Below, piece after piece: positions 46,021 through 54,129 of a stretch of DNA of 54,129 nucleotides. The stretch is taken from NCBI RefSeq assembly GCF_000172555.1, contig NZ_ABOX02000051.1, positions 1 to 54,129 on the forward strand, given 5' to 3'. This DNA is from Pedosphaera parvula Ellin514. GTDB taxonomy: Bacteria > Verrucomicrobiota > Verrucomicrobiia > Limisphaerales > Pedosphaeraceae. Each line of letters starts with the position of its first letter. Position 1 is the stretch's first letter. Both the position numbers and the translations under genes were made by a program. Below the pieces are notes generated by a model, which did not search any database, was not told where the DNA came from, and saw only the letters and a list, made by a program, of their open reading frames with translations.

Positions 46021-48342
46021 CTATTTATTTGAGGTCACCGTAATATTATCGATGAACACACGCTTCTGGGGGGCAAAAGCGAACAATCCGGGTGAACCGC
46101 TTTCATTGGCATGTTTATGCGGAACTTCAATGAGCCATTTATCCGGTTCAGCCTCGCCTTTTTTCCAGGCCTTCGCGCGGATCACGCCCGAACCGTCAGA
46201 TGCCACGTCCACCCGGGTCTTCAAATGATACCACACCTTGGGAGACCAATCGAAAGGCACCGCTTTACGGAACAATTCCTGGGTTGAATTCACCTCGAGT
46301 TCCTTGGAATTACCTTTCATCACAATGTAATAACGCTGGTTGACCAGGCCCACTTCGGACATGTTACGTTTATTCCCATCGCTCATGACATCGGCCTCGA
46401 TGGTGTAGTTTTTGGTGTTGGGATCACCAATGAAAACTGTGGCGCGCTGGAAGAACGGATTATCAATCGTTTTCGCAAGCACTTTGCTGCCTTCCATGTC
46501 CCGAATCTCAAATTTGAAGCGTGCACCGATCCAGGGGAGTGGTGGATAGGCGAACGTCACATTTTCGGCGGCGTTGGTTTCCATGAGCGAAGCCCACTCA
46601 AAATCCTGCTTGATCGGGAGATAGGGCAGGACGCGACCGCGCATATAACCTTTCAAGCCACCCACGCTGGCTTCGAAAGCCCCCGCGGAAGGCACGGGAT
46701 CATTGGCCGCAACCAATTGATTCTTCTCGTCGAAAGAGGCTTTCATGCTGGACTTCACCTTCGCTGTGGCGGGAATGAAGGAAGCCCACTTTACAGACTT
46801 GGCATCCTTGATATTTTCCACCGTAAACCCATTGGCATCGAGCGAGCGAACGCGGAACGATTCCGTCTGGCCGGGACGCATCAAGACTTCCGAAGGGATT
46901 ACCTGCAACTGAGCAGCCTTGCCGGGCGCCGGCCATTGCTCAGCCACCTGTTCAGGTGGCAGACCTGGATTTTTGCCCTTCTTGCCAAAGCAATACAAGT
47001 GGCGCGTGGTCTGCATGTAGATCTTGCCATTGTAAGCTGTGGGTGTACCGAAGCAACGACCATCCAGCGAAGCATGGGCGAGAATTTCGCCATCCTTGTC
47101 CGTAGGTCTAATGACATAGAGAACGCCCTTGGTTCCTGCCTCGCCTGAGCCTTCAGTTTTGATCGCAGGATCATCCAACATGGGGACATACAGCTTGCCG
47201 TCCGCATACAAAGGACAGGAGTTGCGCTCTTCAATGCCAATCTTTTTCTTCCAGAGGATGTTGCCGTTATTGGCATCAACACAACAGAGATCGCCCTTTT
47301 CACTGACCACATACACACGGTCGCCAACCAGGATAGGCGAACTGGTGGAGGTGGAGATATCATCGGCCCACAATTGCGCCGTGGAACGTTCCACAACTAC
47401 GGGTGCTGCCGCCGCATTCGTCGGAGTGACATGGGGAATTTTCAGAGCGACGAGCTGGCCGGGCTCATAGGGTGTTCCGTAAATACAAATCACCTTGTCA
47501 TTGTTGTGCACCAACACGGCGGCATTGATCCCAGCCTTGGTCATCGGAATGCGCCAGATCGGCTCGCCCGTTCGTGCGTTGGCGCAAACCACACCGCCGT
47601 CGCCGGTGGCTGAATAAAACACCCGTTTGCCATCGAGAAATCCCATGGAAGGATTGGAATACGAATTGTCCTTGGGACGATCACCGGGACTGGAAGACCA
47701 GATGAGTTCACCGGTCTTCTTGTCGAAGGCATAGAAGCGGTCGGCAGCGGGACCTTGCGCTCCCCAGTTGGCGGTGATGCCCCGGGTGATGACCAAATCC
47801 TTATCGATCACGGGTGAGGCAGTACGGCTATTGGGGAAGGTCAGGCGGCCAAATTCCTCCATGAGCGAGTGCTTCCAGAGCAATTTACCGTCGGCGGTGA
47901 ATGCCGCAAGAATGCCCTGAGTGCCTTGCATGTAAACATTGCCGGTTTCCTCATCCACGGTTGGACTGGACGTGGCGTAACGCAGGTAAATGGTGTCGCT
48001 CAGAAAGTCGCTGAAGAGTTGCTGCCAAAGCTTTTTGCCAGTTTCAGCATCGAAGCAGACAACCCCTTCCTGCAGATCGGCACCCTCCCCCAGATAGCCC
48101 ATGATGTACACCTTGCCGTTGGCGATGACGGAGGTGGATTGGCCGGGGAGATCAGCAACCCAGAGTGGGTGTTGCGGGTCTATGGTGTCGGGAAGACCTT
48201 TTTCAAGGGAAGTTCCGTTCTGTTGAGGACCACGCCAATTCAGCCATCCCTTTGCGGGAGCGGCCACAGTAGTCGAGGTGAATGAGGAGCCCGTGAGAAA
48301 AAGTCCGAAAACGCCAACCGCAATTCGAGTCGTCAGTTTCAT
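46021..48342 (-). CDS. Secreted PQQ-like beta-propeller with C-terminal jelly-roll-like domain
   Basis: 773 residues from ATG 48342, which starts a signal peptide (MKLTTRIAVGVFGLFLTGSS); the frame opens 11 codons earlier at 48375 without a better start. The propeller spans about 30-470 (WLNWRGPQQNGTSLEKGL; VVCFDAETGKKLWQQLF; LCCVDANNGNILWKKK). The C-terminal 250 residues form a concanavalin/DUF1080-like domain (YTIEADVMSDGNKRNMSEVG; SPGLFAFAPQKRVFIDNITV), suggesting carbohydrate or surface binding. First gene of the unit, divergent from the MarR gene. Confidence 0.88.
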   Translation of the reverse strand: MKLTTRIAVGVFGLFLTGSSFTSTTVAAPAKGWLNWRGPQQNGTSLEKGLPDTIDPQHPLWVADLPGQSTSVIANGKVYIMGYLGEGADLQEGVVCFDAETGKKLWQQLFSDFLSDTIYLRYATSSPTVDEETGNVYMQGTQGILAAFTADGKLLWKHSLMEEFGRLTFPNSRTASPVIDKDLVITRGITANWGAQGPAADRFYAFDKKTGELIWSSSPGDRPKDNSYSNPSMGFLDGKRVFYSATGDGGVVCANARTGEPIWRIPMTKAGINAAVLVHNNDKVICIYGTPYEPGQLVALKIPHVTPTNAAAAPVVVERSTAQLWADDISTSTSSPILVGDRVYVVSEKGDLCCVDANNGNILWKKKIGIEERNSCPLYADGKLYVPMLDDPAIKTEGSGEAGTKGVLYVIRPTDKDGEILAHASLDGRCFGTPTAYNGKIYMQTTRHLYCFGKKGKNPGLPPEQVAEQWPAPGKAAQLQVIPSEVLMRPGQTESFRVRSLDANGFTVENIKDAKSVKWASFIPATAKVKSSMKASFDEKNQLVAANDPVPSAGAFEASVGGLKGYMRGRVLPYLPIKQDFEWASLMETNAAENVTFAYPPLPWIGARFKFEIRDMEGSKVLAKTIDNPFFQRATVFIGDPNTKNYTIEADVMSDGNKRNMSEVGLVNQRYYIVMKGNSKELEVNSTQELFRKAVPFDWSPKVWYHLKTRVDVASDGSGVIRAKAWKKGEAEPDKWLIEVPHKHANESGSPGLFAFAPQKRVFIDNITVTSNK

Positions 48343-48405
48343 AGCCGAATTTAGAAGCATCCGGGCCACACACATCCCACATGGGCAGTTGGGCGGCCAA
48401 GCCTA

Positions 48406-48453
48406 ATTTACTTCCAAGAGTTGCTGCATTATTCTACATAGCAGGAAGTAAAT
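48406..48453. promoter_or_regulatory. Inverted repeat, candidate MarR operator
   Basis: ATTTACTTCC (48406-48415) and GGAAGTAAAT (48444-48453) are a perfect 10 bp inverted pair, 28 bp apart, in the 140 bp spacer between the propeller and MarR starts. Arms on nearly the same DNA face (38 bp centre to centre, about 3.6 turns) could bind two dimers or one looped complex; a hairpin is also possible. Confidence 0.6.
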
Positions 48454-48482
48454 CAACAAAAATACTACTCATACGTAATAAT

Positions 48483-49010
48483 ATGTCTAACGACGGAAGT
48501 GTCAAAAGCAAGCCGCAGGAAATCCAAGCCACTGTTGCGCTACCCATCGATGCCCCGGAAAGACGTCGCCTGCCGCTTTTATTACGTCGTTGCTGGTATG
48601 GCCTGAATCAAACTTTTCGACGAAGAATAGCCCATCTGGAAATTACCCCCGATCAGTTCACGGTCATGCGGACCTTGCAGGAAGGAAATCCCAAGGGATT
48701 AACCCAGCGCGAACTTACGGACCTGATGAGCAGCGATCCAAATACTATCGCGTCACTTTTAGAGCGCATGGAAGCACTTGGCCTGGTGGAACGCCATCCC
48801 CACGAAACAGATCGTCGCGCCTACCAAATCCAACTCAAGCCGGTCGGCAAGCAAAAGTATGAGGAGGCACGGGAGATCGCAGTGAGCTTGCAGAAAGAAA
48901 TTCTGGCGGTGTTGCCCGAAGCAAAACGTGAGGAGTTTTTGGAACACCTGGCTCTGATAGCTGGCGCCTGTCGCGTTGTGTCAGAGAAAACGACGGCTCG
49001 GACTACCTAG
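48483..49010 (+). CDS. MarR-family transcriptional regulator
   Basis: 175 residues from ATG 48483; the frame is open from 48381 but that part lies in the control region. The winged helix is complete: ITPDQFTVMRTLQEGNPKGL, recognition helix SDPNTIASLLERMEALGLVE and wing RHPHETDRRAYQIQL. MarR proteins bind DNA as dimers and usually repress until a small, often aromatic or phenolic, ligand binds. Divergence from the six-gene unit, with the inverted repeat between, makes this its probable local regulator. Confidence 0.92.
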   Translation: MSNDGSVKSKPQEIQATVALPIDAPERRRLPLLLRRCWYGLNQTFRRRIAHLEITPDQFTVMRTLQEGNPKGLTQRELTDLMSSDPNTIASLLERMEALGLVERHPHETDRRAYQIQLKPVGKQKYEEAREIAVSLQKEILAVLPEAKREEFLEHLALIAGACRVVSEKTTARTT

Positions 49011-49067
49011 ACAGGTTGAATGCGGGATGCATTCGGGCAGGAAACAATTTGGCGGCCGAATGCTGAA

Positions 49068-51749
49068 TCATTTATTGCCGAGGACCTGGCGCAAAGTGCG
49101 TAAAAGAGTCTCCGCCTTATAGGGCTTTGCGAGGACGGCCTTTACACCTGTAGCTTCCCAATTTTTGGAGAAGTTCCCGCTTGCGGCGACAATTTTTACT
49201 TCAGGATGCATTTTTCTTAACCGCTCGATCATGACCATGCCATCCATAATCGGCATCATCATATCGGTGAGAACGACGGCAATTTCCGATTGCCGCTGCC
49301 GGTAGATGGCCAGGGCTTCGGCTCCGTCATTTGCAGTAATTACCTGATAGCCGAACGATTGCAGGGCCTTCTGCGTGGCCTTTCGCACCGCTGCCTCATC
49401 TTCGACCAACATCACCAACTCGCCATTGCCTTTGACAAAGTTCGCGGTTTCCTGCGTGTCTGCAGCTGACACGGAATCCAGGCTCGTCTGCGAGGGCAGG
49501 TAAACCGTGAACGTGCTTCCCTTTTCTAATTCACTGCTGACATCAACAAATCCACCGTGGCTTTTGACGATGGCCAACATCGTCGAAAGCCCCAAGCCGC
49601 TGCCTTTGCCAATCTCCTTCGTGGTAAAGAAAGGCTCGAAAATGCGCGCCTTCACTTCCGGTGCAATCCCGGTGCCAGTATCCGTCACTCTTAATGCGAC
49701 ATAAGATCCCGGTTTCGCATGGGGACTCACAGCCTTATACTTATCATCCAATAAGACGCTCTCCGCGGACAATACCAGTGTACCACCATCGGGCATCGCA
49801 TCACGCGCATTAACGCACAAGTTCAAAAGTATCTGGTGCAATTGGGTGGGATCCCCCACGAGACAGGCAACACTGGGTTCCATCCGTTTTTGAATGCGAA
49901 TCGACTTCGGAAAAGTTTCACCCATGATCTTTTCCATTTCTTCCAGCAACCTGGCCACTGAAATGGTGATGCGATCCCCTTGCACACCGCGGGCATAGGA
50001 TAATACCTGCTTGATCATGTCCGCTCCGCGGTTTGCGCTGCCCTCAAGCGTCTCCAACACCTCGGTCGTCTCCGGCTCCGGATGCATTTTCTTCAACAGC
50101 GCAATCGACATTAAAATCGGCGCCAACACATTGTTCAGATCATGCGCAATGCCGCCCGCCAGAGTGCCAATGCTTTCCATTCGTTGCGCCCGGAGAAACT
50201 GCACTTCCAGTTTCTTGCGTTCCGTGATGTCCGTGTTGATCACAAATACTGTCCGCGGCGCCCCCGAATTATCACGGACCAGTGTCCACCTGCTTTCAAC
50301 AAGAATTTCACGTCCTTCCTTGGTTATCTGCGAAAGTTCGCCTGCCCATTCGCCATTTTCCAATGCAGCCGATTTTGCTGTCTCGAACTTCGCCACATCG
50401 CGCAACAATAGCTCTTTCACCGATTGACCGATCACTTCCGACGTCGTCCAGCCATATAATCTGGTGGCGCTTTCATTCCAAAAAACCACCTTATTCTCCC
50501 AATCACACACCAGAATGGCATCTCGCGCCTTGTCCAGCAAAGCGGCATGCTCGCGCACCAACTGCTCGGCTTTTTCCCGTTCCTTGATTTGCTCGGCCAG
50601 TTGAGTGTTTTGCGTACGCACCGCCTTGTAAAGACGATCGTTCGTCACTGCCAATGCAATATGGTTGGCCACGATTTGGAGATGTTCCACGTCGGCGCTC
50701 GTAAACCGGCGCACTTCCTTCTCGGAATAAATCCCCAGTATGCCAACAACTTTTTCCTCTACCAGCAACGGAGCGCCGGCAAATGATTTGAACCTATAGG
50801 CGTTCGGCTCGGACTCGAAGAGCTGGGCAGTGACTGGATTGGTATGGACATCTTCGATTGCCGCCGGACGCTTCTGGTTGACAATCTCGCCCGAAATACC
50901 CAATCCGAGGGCTATTTGCTGTGGCAGTTTCTCTTTTGGAATTCCCGCACTGGCGAGCAAAACCATATGCTCTTCTTCCAAAACACGGATCACACATCCA
51001 TCCACCGCAAACGCCTTGCGCACCTGGTCGGCCAATTCCTCCGCCTGCACCGCCAACGGAGTAGCTCCCACCACCGCACCCGTGACTCGGGCGATCAATC
51101 CCAGACGTTCGTTGCTCAACTTCAAAGCCTGCTGCGCCTGCTGACGCTCAGTCACGTCAATGATCAACCCCTCCAGGAAGAGCATCTCTCCCTCGGATGA
51201 AAAAACGCCCTGCCCCTGTTCCCATACCCATTTCTCGACACCTTTTGCCGTGCGAATCCGGTAGGTCAACCGAAACTCCCTTTTCTCCTGAACTGCTTTC
51301 TGAACCCCCAGCCACACATGCTCCCGATCTTCCTCGTGGATCAGGGCTCCATAAGCGGCAGCCTTGTTACCCAGCAAATCGTCAGGCTCATATCCCGTGA
51401 GTTCCACGCAACCCTGACTCACGAAGATCAACGTCCAATCCTGGTCATTCATGCACCGGTAGGCCATGCCTGGCAAACTGGACATTAAACTGGCCAGGGT
51501 TCGTTGACTCTCCTGCAAAACAGCTTGAAACCCCTGCCTCCGTGCCAATTCACGTTGAATCAAAAAATAGAGAAACCCTGCCGTAACGGCCATGAAAGCC
51601 CAACCTTTGGCAATTTCCAATTTCTCCAAAAGCTCCGGATCACGCACCAACAAATTGAGCAATCTGTTCGAGAAAAATATCCAACCCAACCCGAGCATGA
51701 GGTAAAATCCAGAGATCCGCAACGGGGCCGAAATTTCGATTTTTTTCAT
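49068..51749 (-). CDS. Hybrid sensor histidine kinase with PAS, GAF and receiver domains
   Basis: 893 residues. Two N-terminal membrane helices (LRISGFYLMLGLGWIFFS; WAFMAVTAGFLYFLIQRE), then a PAS/PAC (LTGYEPDDLLGNKAAAYG), a GAF (FAVDGCVIRVLEEEHMVLLA), a second PAS (VVFWNESATRLYGWT), the phospho-His in GGIAHDLNNVLAPILMS, and ATPase boxes (LNLCVNARDAMPDGG; GTGIAPE; GKGSGLGLSTM). A complete receiver closes the protein (VEDEAAVRK; VLTDMMMPIMDG; AVLAKPYKAETLL). No output gene is adjacent, so its partner is unknown. It converges with the MarR gene. Confidence 0.94.
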   Translation of the reverse strand: MKKIEISAPLRISGFYLMLGLGWIFFSNRLLNLLVRDPELLEKLEIAKGWAFMAVTAGFLYFLIQRELARRQGFQAVLQESQRTLASLMSSLPGMAYRCMNDQDWTLIFVSQGCVELTGYEPDDLLGNKAAAYGALIHEEDREHVWLGVQKAVQEKREFRLTYRIRTAKGVEKWVWEQGQGVFSSEGEMLFLEGLIIDVTERQQAQQALKLSNERLGLIARVTGAVVGATPLAVQAEELADQVRKAFAVDGCVIRVLEEEHMVLLASAGIPKEKLPQQIALGLGISGEIVNQKRPAAIEDVHTNPVTAQLFESEPNAYRFKSFAGAPLLVEEKVVGILGIYSEKEVRRFTSADVEHLQIVANHIALAVTNDRLYKAVRTQNTQLAEQIKEREKAEQLVREHAALLDKARDAILVCDWENKVVFWNESATRLYGWTTSEVIGQSVKELLLRDVAKFETAKSAALENGEWAGELSQITKEGREILVESRWTLVRDNSGAPRTVFVINTDITERKKLEVQFLRAQRMESIGTLAGGIAHDLNNVLAPILMSIALLKKMHPEPETTEVLETLEGSANRGADMIKQVLSYARGVQGDRITISVARLLEEMEKIMGETFPKSIRIQKRMEPSVACLVGDPTQLHQILLNLCVNARDAMPDGGTLVLSAESVLLDDKYKAVSPHAKPGSYVALRVTDTGTGIAPEVKARIFEPFFTTKEIGKGSGLGLSTMLAIVKSHGGFVDVSSELEKGSTFTVYLPSQTSLDSVSAADTQETANFVKGNGELVMLVEDEAAVRKATQKALQSFGYQVITANDGAEALAIYRQRQSEIAVVLTDMMMPIMDGMVMIERLRKMHPEVKIVAASGNFSKNWEATGVKAVLAKPYKAETLLRTLRQVLGNK

Positions 51750-52113
51750 TTTGCAAAATGGCGTTCTCAGTACAAACGACTCACCCCGCCCACCGACTCG
51801 GCCCCATCCCCAAACAACTCCAGTAGGCTACCCTGCCCCCCTGCTTTTGAAAGCAAAAATGAACTTCCTCATTATCTGCTCTGATGCAGTTTTTCACCCG
51901 TTGATAGACCATTCGAACACACCTGGTAAGTTGTAACTCCCAGCTTTCATTCGACATTCGAAATTTCCCTAACCTTCCGATACCTTCCGATACCTTCCGA
52001 TGGCTTCCGAGAACCCGAACATCGCCGACCATCGACACGTCCCCGGACCTTCCGAAAATCCACAAATTGATATGTCCATATTTCATTCGAAATTCGGAAT
52101 TCGTAATTTCCCA
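51750..52113. repeat. Repeat-rich spacer with a 10 bp tandem repeat
   Basis: 364 bp without a gene. At 51971-52010 four copies of a 10 bp unit related to TACCTTCCGA stand head to tail, and a further CCTTCCGA lies near 52049. ATTCGAAATT-type fragments occur near 51953 and 52083. Such fragments are typical of dispersed intergenic repeats and mark the change to phage-like DNA on the right. Confidence 0.6.
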
Positions 52114-53463
52114 TCACCTGTCCCCATAATGAACTATCTCTCCCGACTCCATTAACACCGACGCACTGACTCCGCGCCTCGGCTTCGCCGCCTCCTGCCG
52201 CAACGCCTTGGCCCAAAACCGGTCGCAATGACTATCCGCACTCTCCCCGATAAACCGGATATTCCCGCTCGTCGTCACCTCCTTCTTGATCCCCCGCAAA
52301 TCCGCCCGCAACAGCGGGTCCCGCGTAATCCTCACCCGACGATCCTCAAACGCCATCCGCAGATTATACGCCAGTTCCTCCTTCACATGTCCTGTGAACG
52401 TCACCGCCTCCACCTTCCACCCAAACCGATACTTCGCCCGCTCCGCCAGTTGCATCCCCAGCCCCGTCGCATCAATGCACGCCCGCTTCAACTTCGGCAA
52501 CTCCAATAGCCGATACAGCTCAGCTTCCTGTTCCGAGAAAGTCTTCCCCGCCAATTCAATCCGCATCCGGTCCCACATCACATCGCCCACCTTCTCACCC
52601 ACATCGATCACCGAAAGATCACGCTTGCGCCCCACATCGAACCCGAGATACAGCGGATTCTCGCACTTCCTCAAATACTCAAAATCCTTCAGGCAATCAT
52701 CCTCACACGCGTCAATCAGGTCATAGCCAATAAACACGCTCGATTCATCCGCCGGCACACAGCAATACTCCTGCAACCACTGCTCCTCATCCAGGCACTC
52801 CGCCCTCACCCGCGCAAGATATCCTTCCCGCGACTCCGCCTCACCCGTCTTCCCATTAATCCGCTCCACCACTCCCTGCTCGATCGCCTCCTGCAGCGTC
52901 ACCTTGTGATGCGACCACCCCATCGGATTGCCCCGATGATGAATATCATGAATAATCCCATTAAACACCGTCCCCACTCCCCGATGCGTCGAAATGATTT
53001 CCAACTGCCCGCCCCATGTCGTCACCGGCTTCGCAATCCGGTACAACATCCGCTGGTCCCCATGCAGCGCAAACTCATCCAGGATCACGTGACCCCGCTT
53101 ACCCGCCAGCGCATTCGGATTGGAGCTCAACGAATAAATTCTCAGCTTCGTCGCAAACTCCAAAACATACGCCGAGAACTTCTTCTCCCGGTCAAAAATG
53201 ATCTCCCCGAGGTCATGCGCCACCACATCCAGAAGCTGCGCCCAAGCCTTGCAATCCTCCAGGAACAACCGCGCCAGCGGTTCATCCCGCGACGACACCC
53301 AGATATCCAGCCGCGCCCCCTTTTCAATCACCCGCCTCACCGCCGAAAACGCCGCCGCATGCGTCAACCCGATCTGCCGCGACTTCTCCATGATCTTGAG
53401 CCGCGCCCCATCCTCAATCCACCGCTTCTGATAACCCAAAAAATAATCCTCCCTAAGCTTCAT
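52114..53463 (-). CDS. Phage terminase large subunit, Mu gp28-like
   Basis: 449 residues from ATG 53463, which has AAAGGA 6 bp upstream; the frame opens at 53553 but without a ribosome site. The ATPase has a Walker-A-like EKSRQIGLTHAAAF (26-39) and Walker B HVILDEFAL. The nuclease part has GFDVGRKRDLSVI and ACIDATGLGMQL. Mu gp28-type terminases use the KSRxIGxT form. The protein cuts and pumps phage DNA into the capsid. No portal gene follows to the left, where a long spacer and a host kinase gene lie instead, so the module may be incomplete. Confidence 0.88.
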   Translation of the reverse strand: MKLREDYFLGYQKRWIEDGARLKIMEKSRQIGLTHAAAFSAVRRVIEKGARLDIWVSSRDEPLARLFLEDCKAWAQLLDVVAHDLGEIIFDREKKFSAYVLEFATKLRIYSLSSNPNALAGKRGHVILDEFALHGDQRMLYRIAKPVTTWGGQLEIISTHRGVGTVFNGIIHDIHHRGNPMGWSHHKVTLQEAIEQGVVERINGKTGEAESREGYLARVRAECLDEEQWLQEYCCVPADESSVFIGYDLIDACEDDCLKDFEYLRKCENPLYLGFDVGRKRDLSVIDVGEKVGDVMWDRMRIELAGKTFSEQEAELYRLLELPKLKRACIDATGLGMQLAERAKYRFGWKVEAVTFTGHVKEELAYNLRMAFEDRRVRITRDPLLRADLRGIKKEVTTSGNIRFIGESADSHCDRFWAKALRQEAAKPRRGVSASVLMESGEIVHYGDR

Positions 53464-53787
53464 AATTTTCCTTTCGAGTATTTCGTGGTTTGGTTTGTCA
53501 TGCTGAAAACGTTCCGAGGCCCAAAGGGCAAACCTTATCTTAGCGAAGCCCAACGGGCTGGTTACTTTTCCAAAAGAAGCCCCAAGGCCTGAAGGTCCGG
53601 CTTACCCTTCATCACCTCTACCGCCGACACATTTCCACTCATTGGCCATTCCTTGGACCTTTGGTCATTTGTAATTGGGCATTCCAACATCCGCGTCCAT
53701 GTGTGTTCATCTGCGGTTCTCCTATTCCGAATTTTTTTGCGCTTTTTGTGCCTTTTCGTGGCTACTTCGCTTTCCGTCTTTCGTGGT
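53464..53787. repeat. Spacer with fragments of dispersed repeats
   Basis: 324 bp between the gp27-like stop and the terminase start. It contains TTTCGTGG near 53489, CATCCGCGTCCATGTG near 53689 and TTTTTGTGCCTTTTCGTGG near 53742, short sequences that I recognise as widespread interspersed repeats in this kind of genome. The small frame 53562-53843 reads through them and is not a gene. Confidence 0.55.
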
Positions 53788-54129
53788 TCAAAGCAACCTG
53801 AGTTCCTTCTCAATCCTCCGCAACGTCTCCGGCCGAATCCCACCCTCGCCCCGACTCAACTCCTGCTCCAACGTCTCCCGCTGCTTCTCCACCTTCGCCT
53901 TGAACTTCTCCAACTCCAGCGACCGCCGATTCACCAATACAAACGCCTTCAACAACTCCATGTACGTCTTCGGGTCACCCTCCTCCAACTCCGCGCGCAA
54001 CCTTGCCAGATCAAACCGCGACAACATCCCGAACAACTGCGTCCCCAGAATCTTAATCCCCGCCTCCTGCACCGGACACTCCGGATGCTGCGCCATCACC
54101 GACTGCGCAAACTCCGCATCCACCTGCAA
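53788..54129 (-). CDS. Possible phage Mu gp27-like protein (DUF3486), 5' part beyond right edge
   Basis: At least 113 residues; the start lies outside the window. The fragment is largely helical and charged (LARLRAELEEGDPKTYMELL, then a Lys/Glu-rich coiled coil to the stop). In Mu-like phages the DUF3486 protein gp27, the presumed small terminase, directly precedes gp28, and this position and helical character fit. The sequence itself shows no unique signature, so the call rests mainly on context. The 324 bp repeat-filled gap to the terminase is longer than usual for this pair. Confidence 0.5.
   Translation of the reverse strand: MQVDAEFAQSVMAQHPECPVQEAGIKILGTQLFGMLSRFDLARLRAELEEGDPKTYMELLKAFVLVNRRSLELEKFKAKVEKQRETLEQELSRGEGGIRPETLRRIEKELRLL

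Noticed and set aside
44344-48342. Functional quinoprotein methanol/ethanol dehydrogenases
   Set aside because: Only the propeller repeat pattern is seen; no adjacent-cysteine pair, no heme site and no cytochrome or PQQ-synthesis gene nearby, so an enzyme name is not justified.
48361-48482. Longer MarR start at 48381
   Set aside because: Would place the inverted repeat and promoter region inside the coding sequence; the ATG at 48483 gives a normal MarR N-terminus.

Overview
The window looks like a chromosomal segment of a free-living Gram-negative bacterium, most likely a Verrucomicrobiota member of the Pedosphaera/Limisphaerales type. I infer this from several traits seen together: secreted PQQ-like beta-propeller proteins; a YVTN-propeller/cytochrome c protein ending in a short C-terminal module (LSWP ... 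GYVLETT ... FYRLR) that I associate with this phylum; a sigma factor with the FATTHWSVVL motif beside a Ser/Thr kinase; a sigma/membrane-protein pair carrying a HPATRRLLQ motif; and intergenic fragments of dispersed repeats. No rRNA, tRNA or CRISPR array was seen.

Layout, left to right. 1-9847 (minus): a secreted alpha-2-macroglobulin-like protein cut by the left edge, preceded in the same direction by a VIT/von Willebrand A protein, a secreted hypothetical protein and a large di-heme propeller protein. 10084-20400 (mostly plus): an accessory region of small secreted or membrane proteins around a signalling locus (sigma factor, zinc-ribbon Ser/Thr kinase, TM2 protein, and a secreted protein resembling the kinase's C-terminal tail). 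Two near-identical promoter-like elements lie before the kinase and TM2 genes. The region ends in a degenerate GC-rich tandem repeat. 20468-22549: an ECF sigma factor and a putative membrane anti-sigma factor. 22585-25757 (minus): a PAS histidine kinase flanked by two paralogous response regulators. 26131-29422: housekeeping genes (rluD-like, lspA, a GYF-domain membrane protein, rplM-rpsI with promoter and terminator).

29551-35575 (plus) is an arginine/ornithine biosynthesis operon, argC-(unknown)-argJ-argB-argD-argF, which would convert glutamate to citrulline. Its ArgJ carries a 19-residue insert next to the self-cleavage site, and an unknown cytoplasmic protein is embedded between argC and argJ. 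35576-38651 holds a second pseudouridine synthase, a SurA/PpiD-like periplasmic folding factor and a small lipoprotein.

38667-49010 is the most intriguing unit: six co-directional minus-strand genes (two secreted PQQ-like propellers, an MFS transporter with a long coiled-coil insert, an AMP-forming acyl-activating enzyme, an aldehyde dehydrogenase-fold protein lacking the usual general-base motif, and an iron-dependent alcohol dehydrogenase). They diverge from a MarR-type regulator across a 140 bp spacer that holds a perfect 10 bp inverted repeat. My reading is a regulated import and carboxylate/aldehyde/alcohol conversion system of unknown substrate.

49068-51749 encodes a hybrid sensor kinase. 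From about 51770 to the right edge the sequence changes character: repeat-rich spacers surround a Mu-like terminase large subunit and the end of a possible Mu gp27-like gene, which suggests a prophage or its remnant.
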